From: Sphingomonas melonis
GTDB taxonomy: Bacteria > Pseudomonadota > Alphaproteobacteria > Sphingomonadales > Sphingomonadaceae
DNA length: 64,000 nt
Assembly (NCBI RefSeq): GCF_013409985.1
Contig: NZ_JACCBY010000001.1
Coordinates: 1,054,001-1,118,000, forward strand
Direction of reading: 5' to 3'
A model generated the notes under the pieces. It was not told the origin of the DNA, did not search any database, and worked only from the letters and a program-made list of their open reading frames with translations. Of the stretch, positions 35,147 to 44,979 are shown piece by piece. Position 1 is the first letter of the stretch, and each line of letters starts with the position of its first letter. The translations under genes and the position numbers were made by a program.

Positions 35147-36117
35147 CCCTCGCCCGCGCGCTCGCCGACCCGCAGTCGCTGGCGCTCGACACCGACTGGA
35201 TCGGGCTGGTCACCACGGCGCGCGCGGAGCAGTTGCTCGGCACGCTCGCCTACCGCCTCCACGGCCTGCCGCTGCCCGAGGATGTCGCGCTGCTGCTCGC
35301 CGACGCGCGCGCCGCCGCGGAGACCGGCCGCCGCGCTGCTCTGTGGGAGGCGGAGATGGCACGGCGGGCGCTCGCGCCGCTCGGCTGCCCGGTCGTGCTG
35401 CTCAAGGGCACGGCGTTCGTCGCCGCCGGGCTGCTCGCCGGACGTGGACGGTCGATCGGCGACCTCGACATCCTCGTGCCGCGCGGATCGCTCGATGCCG
35501 TCGAGGCGGCGCTGCTCGCGGCGGGCTGGGAATGGGTGAAGCCCGATCCCTATGACGACGCCTATTACCGGCGCTGGATGCACGAGCTGCCGCCGCTGAT
35601 CCACCGCGACCGCGACCGGATGATCGATGTCCACCACACGATCCTGCCGCTCACCGCGCGCGTCACGCCCGATGCGGCGGCGCTGCTCGCAGGGGCGCAG
35701 CCGCTCGGCAACGGGCTGTCGGTGCTTTCGGCGAACGACATGCTGGTCCATGCGGCGGCGCATCTGTTCGCCGACGGCGATCTTGCCGGCGGCCTGCGCA
35801 ACCTGTGGGACATCCACTGCCTGATCGACGATCACGGGGTGGCGGGGCTGACCGCGCGGGCGGCGCATCACGGCCTGTCGCGCGAGGTGGCGCGCGCGCT
35901 GAGACTGACGCACCGGCTGTTCGCGACGCCGGTCGATCCGGTCTATCATCAGCCGCGGCCGGCCGATGCCCTCTACCTGCGCCGCCTGCTGGCGCGCGAC
36001 GACTGGGGGCGGCCGATCCGCCCGGCGACGAGGCTTGCCTTCTACGTCCGCTCGCACTGGCTGCGCATGCCCCCGGCGATGCTGGCGCGGCACCTCTGGG
36101 CGAAGTGGCGGCGTTAG
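35131..36117 (+). CDS. nucleotidyltransferase-family protein (NTP_transf_5 type)
   Basis: A 328-residue protein with CPVVLLKGTAFVAAGLLAG then GRSIGDLDILVPRGSLDAVEAAL near residue 105-125, the G-S/R-x-x-D-x-D core of the uncharacterised nucleotidyltransferase fold family, followed by YDDAYYRRWMHELPP and DVHHTILPLT (His-rich second half). Such proteins are often seen in RiPP and PqqD-containing clusters. The GTG at 35131 has GGAGG upstream. It is the last gene of the cluster and converges with gph. Confidence 0.8.
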   Translation: MADALTLARALADPQSLALDTDWIGLVTTARAEQLLGTLAYRLHGLPLPEDVALLLADARAAAETGRRAALWEAEMARRALAPLGCPVVLLKGTAFVAAGLLAGRGRSIGDLDILVPRGSLDAVEAALLAAGWEWVKPDPYDDAYYRRWMHELPPLIHRDRDRMIDVHHTILPLTARVTPDAAALLAGAQPLGNGLSVLSANDMLVHAAAHLFADGDLAGGLRNLWDIHCLIDDHGVAGLTARAAHHGLSREVARALRLTHRLFATPVDPVYHQPRPADALYLRRLLARDDWGRPIRPATRLAFYVRSHWLRMPPAMLARHLWAKWRR

Positions 36118-36136
36118 GCCGAAACGCCCCGCCGCG

Positions 36137-36841
36137 TTATCGTGCCGCCAGCCGTTCCAGCGTCGGGATCAGGTCGTCATAGCCGTCGATCACCGCATCG
36201 GCGCCGAGTTCCGCCACCGGCTGCATCAGGAAGCCGAACGCGCAGGCGACCGTCGGCAGTCCCGCCGCTTTCCCCGCCTCGATGTCGAAGATCGAATCGC
36301 CGACGAAGGCCGCGGTGCCGCCGCCGCAGCGCGCGAGCATCTCGTAGATCGGCTTGGGGCTGGGCTTGGCGTTGCCCGGGCCCATTGTGTCGCCGCCGAT
36401 GATGCAGGCGAAGCGACCGGTCAGGTCGAGTGCGCCGAGCAGCTTGCGCGCCAGCCCCTCGAGCTTGTTGGTCACCACCGCCAGCCGTGCGCCGCGGGCG
36501 GCGAGCGCATCGAGCGCGTCGAGCACGCCGGGGTAGGGCCGCGTCAGGTCGGCGATATGCGCCTCGTAATGATCGAGCAGCCGCCGGTGCAGCACGTCGA
36601 GCGTCGCCTCGTCGCAGCCGCCGGTCGCCGCCATGCCCTGCGCCAGCATGCGCCGGGCGCCGCCGCCGATCATCGGCTTGACCGCGGCGACGCTGAGCGG
36701 CGGCCGGCCGACCGAGGCGAGCGCATGGTTGACCGCGGCGGTCAGGTCGCCGCTGCTGTCGAGCAGTGTACCGTCGAGATCGAACCCGACGATGTCGAAC
36801 GGCGCGTCGGGCGACGGACGGAGCGGTGAAATCGACGTCAT
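36137..36841 (-). CDS. gph: phosphoglycolate phosphatase (HAD family)
   Basis: A 234-residue HAD hydrolase with motif I FDLDGTLLDSSGDL, motif II in VVTNKLEGLARKLL, motif III Lys in NAKPSPKPIYEML and motif IV FVGDSIFDIEAGKAAG, the arrangement of Gph. It removes 2-phosphoglycolate formed during DNA repair and Rubisco-like reactions. Start at the ATG at 36841, 60 bases from the divergent glmU start. Substrate assignment within HAD proteins is inferred from resemblance. Confidence 0.85.
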   Translation of the reverse strand: MTSISPLRPSPDAPFDIVGFDLDGTLLDSSGDLTAAVNHALASVGRPPLSVAAVKPMIGGGARRMLAQGMAATGGCDEATLDVLHRRLLDHYEAHIADLTRPYPGVLDALDALAARGARLAVVTNKLEGLARKLLGALDLTGRFACIIGGDTMGPGNAKPSPKPIYEMLARCGGGTAAFVGDSIFDIEAGKAAGLPTVACAFGFLMQPVAELGADAVIDGYDDLIPTLERLAAR

Positions 36842-36901
36842 ATCCGGCGCGGGTGCCGCCTCGGTATGGAAATGGCAAGTCTTCCGTGGCAGTCGGTCGG
36901 C

Positions 36902-38254
36902 ATGACCACAGCCATCGCCGTCATCATCCTCGCCGCGGGCAAGGGCACGCGGATGAAGTCCGACCTGCACAAGGTCCTCCATCCGATCGCCGGGCGGCCG
37001 ATGCTGCTCCACCTGATCGACAGCCTCAACCGCGCCGGCGCGACGCGTCGCGTCGTCGTCGTCGGCGCATCGGGCGAACAGGTCGAATCGGCGGTGGCAT
37101 CGACCGGGGTCGAGATCGCGTGGCAGCGCGAGCAGCTCGGCACCGCGCATGCCGCCTTGCAGGCCAAGGCCGCGCTCGCCGATTTCGACGGCATCGCGAT
37201 CGTCTGCTTCGGCGACACGCCGCTGCTCGGCAGCGACACCGTCGCGCGGCTCGCCGCGCGGCTGGAGGCGCCGGACGCCCCGACCGTCGCGGTGCTCGGC
37301 TTCCGCCCGGCGGATGCGCGCGCTTATGGCCGGATCATCGCGGCGGGCGACGGCACGATCCGCAAGATGGTGGAATATAAGGACGCCAGCCCCGCCGAAC
37401 GCGCGGTCGAGCTCTGCAATTCGGGCGTCACCGCGGTGCGCACCCGCGACCTGTGGCGGCTGCTCGAATCGGTCGGCAACGACAATGCCGCGGGCGAATA
37501 TTATCTGCCCGACGTGGTCACGCTGGCGATCGCCGGCGGCGGCCGCGCGGTCTGTATCGAGACCGGCGAGGACGAGGTCGCCGGCATCAACAGCCGTGGC
37601 GAGCTCGCCGCGGTCGAGGCGGGCTGGCAGGCGGCGCGGCGCGAGCGCGCGATGGCCGATGGCGCGACGCTGATCGCGCCTGAGACGGTCTGGTTCAGCC
37701 ATGACACGGTCGTCGGCCGCGACGTGGTGATCGCGCCCAATGTCGTCTTCGGCCCCGGCGTCACCGTCGCCGACGGCGTCGTCATCCACGCCTTCAGCCA
37801 TATCGAGGGCGCGACGATTGGGGAAAAGGCGGAGGTGGGCCCCTATGCCCGGCTGCGCCCCGGCGCGACGCTCGGCAGCAAGGCGAAGGTCGGCAATTTC
37901 GTTGAGATCAAGAAGGCGACGCTCGGTGAGGGCGCCAAGGTCAACCACCTCTCCTATATCGGCGATGCCGAGGTCGGCGCGGCGGCGAACATCGGTGCGG
38001 GCACGATTACCTGCAATTACGACGGCTTCTTCAAGTACAAGACGCAGATCGGCGCGGGCGCGTTCATCGGCTCCAACTCGGCGCTGGTCGCCCCGGTATC
38101 GGTCGGCGACGGCGCGATCGTCGCGGCGGGATCGGTGCTGACGCAGGACGTCGAGGCCGGCGCGCTGGCGCTGGTCCGCCCGCCGCAGGTGGCGAAGCCT
38201 GGCTGGGCGACCCGCTTCCGCGAAATGATGGCGGCGCGCAAGGCTGGCAAGTGA
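36902..38254 (+). CDS. glmU: bifunctional N-acetylglucosamine-1-phosphate uridyltransferase / glucosamine-1-phosphate acetyltransferase
   Basis: GlmU acetylates glucosamine-1-phosphate and couples it to UTP to give UDP-GlcNAc, needed for peptidoglycan and LPS. The 450-residue protein has the uridyltransferase start VIILAAGKGTRMKSDLHKVL, LGTAHAAL, CFGDTPLL, and a C-terminal beta-helix with hexapeptide repeats, NHLSYIGDAEVG and GAGTITCNYDGFFKYKTQIG, where the acetyltransferase active site lies. Start at the ATG 36902; an upstream ATG at 36866 would add 12 residues that look unlike the family. Confidence 0.97.
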   Translation: MTTAIAVIILAAGKGTRMKSDLHKVLHPIAGRPMLLHLIDSLNRAGATRRVVVVGASGEQVESAVASTGVEIAWQREQLGTAHAALQAKAALADFDGIAIVCFGDTPLLGSDTVARLAARLEAPDAPTVAVLGFRPADARAYGRIIAAGDGTIRKMVEYKDASPAERAVELCNSGVTAVRTRDLWRLLESVGNDNAAGEYYLPDVVTLAIAGGGRAVCIETGEDEVAGINSRGELAAVEAGWQAARRERAMADGATLIAPETVWFSHDTVVGRDVVIAPNVVFGPGVTVADGVVIHAFSHIEGATIGEKAEVGPYARLRPGATLGSKAKVGNFVEIKKATLGEGAKVNHLSYIGDAEVGAAANIGAGTITCNYDGFFKYKTQIGAGAFIGSNSALVAPVSVGDGAIVAAGSVLTQDVEAGALALVRPPQVAKPGWATRFREMMAARKAGK

Positions 38255-38272
38255 TATCGGCGTGTGATATCA
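38251..38272 (+). promoter_or_regulatory. putative autoregulatory operator of the toxin-antitoxin pair
   Basis: Two direct copies of GTGATATC start 13 bases apart (38251-38258 and 38264-38271); the second is part of a perfect palindrome TGATATCA (38265-38272). They sit just before the antitoxin start and the first copy includes the glmU TGA stop. RHH antitoxins bind such short repeated or palindromic boxes; the assignment here rests on position and symmetry. Confidence 0.55.
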
Positions 38273-38279
38273 TCCGGGC

Positions 38280-38657
38280 ATGACGCGCGTTCTGGCCGAC
38301 CTTCCGCCCGATGACCTGCGCTGGCTCGACGAGCGTGCGGCGAAGCTCGGCCGGTCGCGCGCGTCGATGCTGCGCGAGGCCGTTGCGACGTTCCGGTCGC
38401 AGGCGCAGTCGGAGGATGATCGCGACTGGCTCGATCGTGGCTTCGGCCTGTGGAAGGATCGCACCGATATCGGCGACGCGGTCGAATGGCAGCGGCGCGA
38501 GCGGGCGAGCTGGACCCGTCCGTGGGACGATGACTATGAAGAGGTCAAAGCCGAATTTCCCGATCTGTTCGACGCGGAGGACGACCGCCAGCGCCAGATC
38601 TATGTCGACATGGTGGCCGGCAAATATCCCGACCCCATCTACCCCGACCCCGCATGA
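38280..38657 (+). CDS. ribbon-helix-helix antitoxin
   Basis: A 125-residue acidic protein. The N-terminal 40 residues match an RHH DNA-binding fold: TRVLADLPPDDLRWLDERAAKLGRSRASMLREAV. The C-terminal part is rich in Trp, Asp and Glu (RDWLDRGFGLWKDR, RPWDDDYEEV) and would wrap the toxin. It is longer than many antitoxins of this type. It lies 25 bases after glmU and overlaps the PIN toxin gene (ATGA). Confidence 0.85.
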   Translation: MTRVLADLPPDDLRWLDERAAKLGRSRASMLREAVATFRSQAQSEDDRDWLDRGFGLWKDRTDIGDAVEWQRRERASWTRPWDDDYEEVKAEFPDLFDAEDDRQRQIYVDMVAGKYPDPIYPDPA

Positions 38658-39031
38658 CCAGTCATGCGTTCGATTCGAACATCGTCATCGATGCGCTGGC
38701 CGGCTTCGGTCCGGCGCGCGACGAGATCCGGCGTGCGCTCGACCAGGGCGGCGCATGGGTGAGCCGGATGGTCTGGGTCGAGGTCCTGTCGAAGGGCGCT
38801 TCGCGTGACGTGCAGGACACGCAGGCGTTTCTGGACGGATTCAACGTCGACGAGATCGATGCGGACATCGCCCTGCGGGCGGCTGCGCTGCGTCGCGAAC
38901 GGCGCCGGCTGAAATCGCCCGATGCCATCATCCTGGCGAGCGCGACGCGGCACGGCCGCATCCTCGTCACCCGCAACATCAGGGATTTTCCGGCGGCCAT
39001 GCCGGGAATCCGTGTCCCCTACCTCCTCTGA
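38654..39031 (+). CDS. PIN-domain toxin (VapC-type RNase)
   Basis: A 125-residue PIN protein. Acidic residues of the active site are visible: Asp7 in FDSNIVIDALAG, Glu in WVEVLSKG near residue 42, Asp in SPDAIILASATRHG near residue 95, with TRNIRDFP at the end. VapC toxins cut specific tRNAs or rRNA. It overlaps the antitoxin gene by four bases and ends 15 bases before the glmS start, so the pair is embedded in the amino-sugar gene block. Confidence 0.9.
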   Translation: MTSHAFDSNIVIDALAGFGPARDEIRRALDQGGAWVSRMVWVEVLSKGASRDVQDTQAFLDGFNVDEIDADIALRAAALRRERRRLKSPDAIILASATRHGRILVTRNIRDFPAAMPGIRVPYLL

Positions 39032-39046
39032 AGGCAGACCCCGATC

Positions 39047-40866
<1,820 letters not shown>

Positions 40867-40870
<4 letters not shown>

Positions 40871-42063
40871 GCGCGCCCCGCGACATCGCAGTCGCCGGCT
40901 GCGGGCCGGCGGGGCTCGCCGCGGCGCTGCTGCTGGCGCGCGACGGCCATCGCGTCACCGTCTTCGAGCGCTTCGAGGCGCCGGCGCCGATCGGATCGGG
41001 TCTGATGATCCAGCCAACCGGCCTCGCTGTCTTGCGAGGCCTCGGGCTTGCCGAAGCGCTGATCGCCCGAAGTGCACGGATCGCGCGGCTGTTCGGCACA
41101 GCGAACGGCCGCATCGTGCTCGACGTCGGCTATGATACGCTCGCGCAGCCGGGTCTGTGTGGCTTCGGCGTGCATCGTGCGACGCTGTTCGCTATCCTGC
41201 ACGAGGCAGTGGTTGCCGCTGGCATCCCGCTCGAAACCGGACGCGTGATCGTTGGCAGCGAACTCGTGAGCGGCGATCGCCGCCGTCTGACCTTTGCCGA
41301 TGGCCGCAGCTCGGAAAGGTTCGACCTGATCGTCGATGCGCTCGGCACGCGGACGCCGCTCGCCCCGCCGTGTGGCCGCACGCTCCATTATGGCGCGCTC
41401 TGGGCGAGCCTGCGCCGGGTTGAGGGGTTCGCACCCGATGCGCTCGAACAGCGGTATCGCCGCGCCAGCACGATGGCGGGCGTCCTGCCGATCGGTCGCC
41501 CGCCCGGTGCCGAGCTGGAGCAAGCCGCGTTTTTCTGGTCGATCCGCGCCGACCGGATCGCGCATTGGCGCGCGGCCGGGCTGGATGCGTGGAAGGACGG
41601 CGTGCGGGAGTTATGGCCTGCGACGGCCCCGCTTCTCGACCAGATCGATGATCCCGGGCAGCTCACCTTTGCCCGATATGCGCACCGCACGCTCCCGCGT
41701 CCGGCGGAAACGGCGTTGATTCACATCGGTGACGCCTGGCATTCGGCGAGTCCGCAATTGGGTCAGGGCGCCAATATGGCGCTGCTCGATGCGCATGCAC
41801 TTGCTATCGGGCTACGTGCGGCGGATGTCGGCGCGGCACTGGCGGCGGCGGTGGCGCTGCGGCGGCGCCATGTCCGCCTCTACCAATCGCTGACCGCTCT
41901 GTTCACCCCGGTCTACCAGTCTGACAGCCGCGTCCTGCCGTTCGTGCGCGATCGGCTGGTCGGGCCTTTATCAGGTCACTGGCCGGCGAATCGCATCCAG
42001 GCGGCGATGGTCAGCGGTCTGATCGGACGGCCCCTTGCGCCACTTGCGCTGACTCTCGCCTAA
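40867..42063 (+). CDS. FAD-dependent monooxygenase with no standard start codon
   Basis: The frame shows PRDIAVAGCGPAGLAAALLLARDGHRVTVFE, the FAD-binding GxGxxG fold, with GLMIQPTGLAVLRGLG and later LIHIGDAWHSASPQLGQGANMALLDAHAL, the second flavin motif of UbiH/PHBH-like monooxygenases. About 398 residues from here. But the frame has no ATG, GTG or TTG between the end of glmS and the flavin motif: the first residues are read from ATA at 40867, which overlaps the glmS TAA. The only upstream ATG in frame is at 40714, inside glmS. Either an unusual start (ATA) is used, the long form is made, or the gene is defective. Start is uncertain. Confidence 0.65.
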
Positions 42064-42107
42064 CCCGCCGTTCTCGGCTAACGCCCGCGCCCTAAGGAGA
42101 AACGATC

Positions 42108-43022
42108 GTGGTCAGCGTCCCCCCTCTGGTTGCCGGAATCGAATTGGGTGGGACCAAGATCGTCTGCCTGCTGGCGCGCGGGCCCGATGCGATCGAGGAC
42201 CGCGTGCAGCTCCCCACCACGCGCCCCGAAGAGACGCTCGCCGCGATCGAGCACGTCCTCGATGGCTGGGGCAAGTTCGATGCGCTCGGCATCGCCAGCT
42301 TCGGGCCGATCTCGATCGACCGGCATGCCGCCGATTACGGCCATGTCACCTCGACCCCCAAGCCGCATTGGGCGGGCACCGACGTCGCCAAGCGGCTCGC
42401 TGCGCGCTATGAGGTGCCGACCGGATTCCATACCGACGTCGTCGGCGCGGCGCTCGCCGAAGCGCGCTGGGGCGCGGCCGAGGGGCTGCGCGACATCGCC
42501 TATGTCACCGTCGGCACCGGCATCGGTGTCGGCCTGGTCGCCGGCGGCGTGCCCGTCGACGGCCTCACCCATAGCGAGTTCGGCCATATCCGCCCCGACC
42601 GGCTGCCGGGCGACGACTGGATCGGCATCTGTCCGTTCCACGGCGGCTGCCTCGAGGGCCTCGCCGCCGGCCCGGCGATCGGCGCCCGCGCGGGCAGGAA
42701 GGGCGAGGATATCGCCGCCGACGATCCGGTCTGGGAGCCGGTCGCCTATGTCCTGGCCCAGCTCTGCCATACGCTGGTGCTCACCGGCGTGCCGCGGCGG
42801 ATCGTCATGGGCGGCGGCGTGATGGTCGGCAACGATCATCTCTTCCCGCGGATCCGTGCCGCGATGGTCAAGAGCCTCGCCGGCTATATCGCGCTGCCGG
42901 AGATCGGCGAGCCGGCGTTCGTCGTCCCGCCCGCGCTCGGCGGCAATGCCGGCCCGCTCGGCGCGATCGTGCTCGGTGGCCAGGCGCTCGAAAGCCAGCT
43001 AAAGTCGTTTACAAGCTTTTAA
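42108..43022 (+). CDS. ROK-family sugar kinase (fructokinase-like)
   Basis: A 304-residue ROK kinase. AGIELGGTKIVCLLA is the phosphate motif, VTVGTGIGVGLVAGG the second, and the family's zinc cluster is clear in HSEFGHIRPDRL followed by GICPFHGGCLEGLAAGPA. The pattern is like the fructokinase / ROK sugar kinase Mak group. GTG start at 42108 has AAGGAG eight bases upstream. It probably phosphorylates a hexose taken up by the cell; exact sugar uncertain. It follows the monooxygenase by 44 bases. Confidence 0.88.
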   Translation: MVSVPPLVAGIELGGTKIVCLLARGPDAIEDRVQLPTTRPEETLAAIEHVLDGWGKFDALGIASFGPISIDRHAADYGHVTSTPKPHWAGTDVAKRLAARYEVPTGFHTDVVGAALAEARWGAAEGLRDIAYVTVGTGIGVGLVAGGVPVDGLTHSEFGHIRPDRLPGDDWIGICPFHGGCLEGLAAGPAIGARAGRKGEDIAADDPVWEPVAYVLAQLCHTLVLTGVPRRIVMGGGVMVGNDHLFPRIRAAMVKSLAGYIALPEIGEPAFVVPPALGGNAGPLGAIVLGGQALESQLKSFTSF

Positions 43023-43059
43023 CCGCATTTGGTTACCTCTCCACCGACTGCGAGAGAGG

Positions 43060-44979
43060 ATGTCCGTGCCGATGACTGCCGCACCCGAGCACCTGCCGCG
43101 CAAGCGCCTGCTCATCGTCGACGACGAGCCCGCGATGCACGACAGCTATGTGCGCAGCTTCGCCCGCCAGCGCGGTGCGGAGGAGGCGGCGCTCGGCGCG
43201 ATGGCGGTCGACCTGTTCGGTGCCGATGCCGCGCGCACCGCGGAGGGGGGCGAACCGTTTGACCTCACCCTCTGCCACCAGGGGCAGGACGCCGTCGCCG
43301 CGGTGGAGGCGGCGCGGGTGGACGGCACGCCCTATGCGGTCGCGTTCATCGACGTGCGCATGCCGCCGGGGATCGACGGTCGCGAGACCGCGCGGCGCAT
43401 CCGCGCGATCGATCCCGAGATCAACCTGTGCATCGTCACCGGTTTCTCCGATTTCTCGCCGGTCGAGATCAGCAAGGTCGCCGGCCCCGCCGACAAGATC
43501 TTCTATATCGCCAAGCCGTTCGAGGTGGCCGAGATCATCCAGACCGCGACCGCGCTGGCGCATCGGTGGGAGGTCGACCGTGAACTCGCCGCCGCCCGTG
43601 CGCAGCTTGCGCAGCAGGTCGTCCAGCTCGAGGAACAGGCCGCCGAACTCGCCGCCAACGAAAGCCGCGCGCTGCATATGGCGACGCACGATTCGCTGAC
43701 CGATGCGCCCAACCGGCTCGCCTTCCTCCGGGCGCTCGGCGATCGCGCCCGCCGCCCGGGGCTGTTCGCGACCGCGATGTTCGATCTCGACCGGTTCAAG
43801 ATCGTCAACGACACGCTCGGGCATCTCGCCGGCGATGCGCTGATCCGCGAGGTCTATGCCATCCTCCACGCCCACGCGCCCGATGGCGCGGTCGTCGCGC
43901 GGCTCGGCGGCGACGAATTCGGCGTGCTGTTCGATGCGCCCGGCGAGGCGGCGGCGGTCATGGCCTGCGACCGCATCGTCGCCGCCTGCGCCGGCACGCA
44001 TCAGGTGTTCGGCAATTCGGTGCAGAGCGGCGCCTCCGCCGGCGTCGTCGTGGTCGAGGGCAGCGGCTGCGACCCGATCGACGCGCTGCGCCGCGCCGAC
44101 CTCGCGCTCAACGATGCCAAGCGCGCCGGCCGCGGCGTCACCCGTCTGTTCGACGAGAGCATGGACGAGGGCATCCGCTTCCGCCGCCGCGTCGAACAGG
44201 GGCTGGCCGCCGCGATCGGGCGCGGCGAGCTGAGTCTCGCCTATCAGCCGATCGTCGGCCGCAGTGACCTGGAGGTGATCGGCTTCGAGGCGCTGGTACG
44301 CTGGAACACCGAGGAATATGGCCCGATCAGCCCGGCGGTCTTCATCCCGATCGCCGAGGAATCAAACGTCATCCACGACCTTGGCGACTGGATCCTCGAC
44401 GAGGCGCTGAAGACGGTGCAGCGCTTTCCCGGCCAATATGTCTCGGTCAATTTCTCGCCGCGCCAGTTCCGCCGGCACAATTTCGTCGGCCATGTCATGG
44501 AAAGCGTGCAGCGCGCCGGCGTATCGCCTGGCCGGGTCCAGATCGAGATCACCGAGACCGCGATCTTCGACGATGCCGAACGCGCCGCCGACACCCTCTA
44601 TCGCCTGCGCCAGATGGGCTTCCGCATCGCGCTCGACGATTTCGGCACCGGCTATTCCTCGCTCTACAACATCCGCAAGTTCGCGCTCGACAGCCTCAAG
44701 ATCGATCGCAGCTTCATCGACGGCATGGGCCGCGAGCGCGAGAGCGCCGCGATCGTCCATTCGATCATCCATCTCGGCCGCGCGCTCGGGCTGGAGGTGA
44801 TCGCAGAGGGGGTCGAGACCGCGGCACAGGTGCAGGCGTTGCGCCTCGCCGGCACCAGTCATCTGCAGGGTTTCTTCTTCTCGCCGCCGGTCGCCGCGGA
44901 TGACGCCGTCGATCTGGCCGCGCGGCGGTTCGTCAGCGGCGTAGCGGGCGACCAGACGGGCACCGGGACGCACGGCTGA
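43060..44979 (+). CDS. REC-GGDEF-EAL cyclic-di-GMP protein
   Basis: A 639-residue cytosolic protein. An N-terminal receiver domain has RKRLLIVDDEPAMHDSYV and a phosphoacceptor Asp98 in AFIDVRMPPGIDG; the acidic site to Asp spacing is about 40 residues longer than usual, so there is an insertion between beta-1 and beta-3. Then a coiled coil (residues 175-205), GGDEF at 283-287 (RLGGDEFG, intact for diguanylate cyclase activity), and EAL at 410-412 (GFEALVRW) with DDFGTGYSSL. Both activities may be possible. It overlaps the following sensor kinase by one base. Confidence 0.92.
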   Translation: MSVPMTAAPEHLPRKRLLIVDDEPAMHDSYVRSFARQRGAEEAALGAMAVDLFGADAARTAEGGEPFDLTLCHQGQDAVAAVEAARVDGTPYAVAFIDVRMPPGIDGRETARRIRAIDPEINLCIVTGFSDFSPVEISKVAGPADKIFYIAKPFEVAEIIQTATALAHRWEVDRELAAARAQLAQQVVQLEEQAAELAANESRALHMATHDSLTDAPNRLAFLRALGDRARRPGLFATAMFDLDRFKIVNDTLGHLAGDALIREVYAILHAHAPDGAVVARLGGDEFGVLFDAPGEAAAVMACDRIVAACAGTHQVFGNSVQSGASAGVVVVEGSGCDPIDALRRADLALNDAKRAGRGVTRLFDESMDEGIRFRRRVEQGLAAAIGRGELSLAYQPIVGRSDLEVIGFEALVRWNTEEYGPISPAVFIPIAEESNVIHDLGDWILDEALKTVQRFPGQYVSVNFSPRQFRRHNFVGHVMESVQRAGVSPGRVQIEITETAIFDDAERAADTLYRLRQMGFRIALDDFGTGYSSLYNIRKFALDSLKIDRSFIDGMGRERESAAIVHSIIHLGRALGLEVIAEGVETAAQVQALRLAGTSHLQGFFFSPPVAADDAVDLAARRFVSGVAGDQTGTGTHG

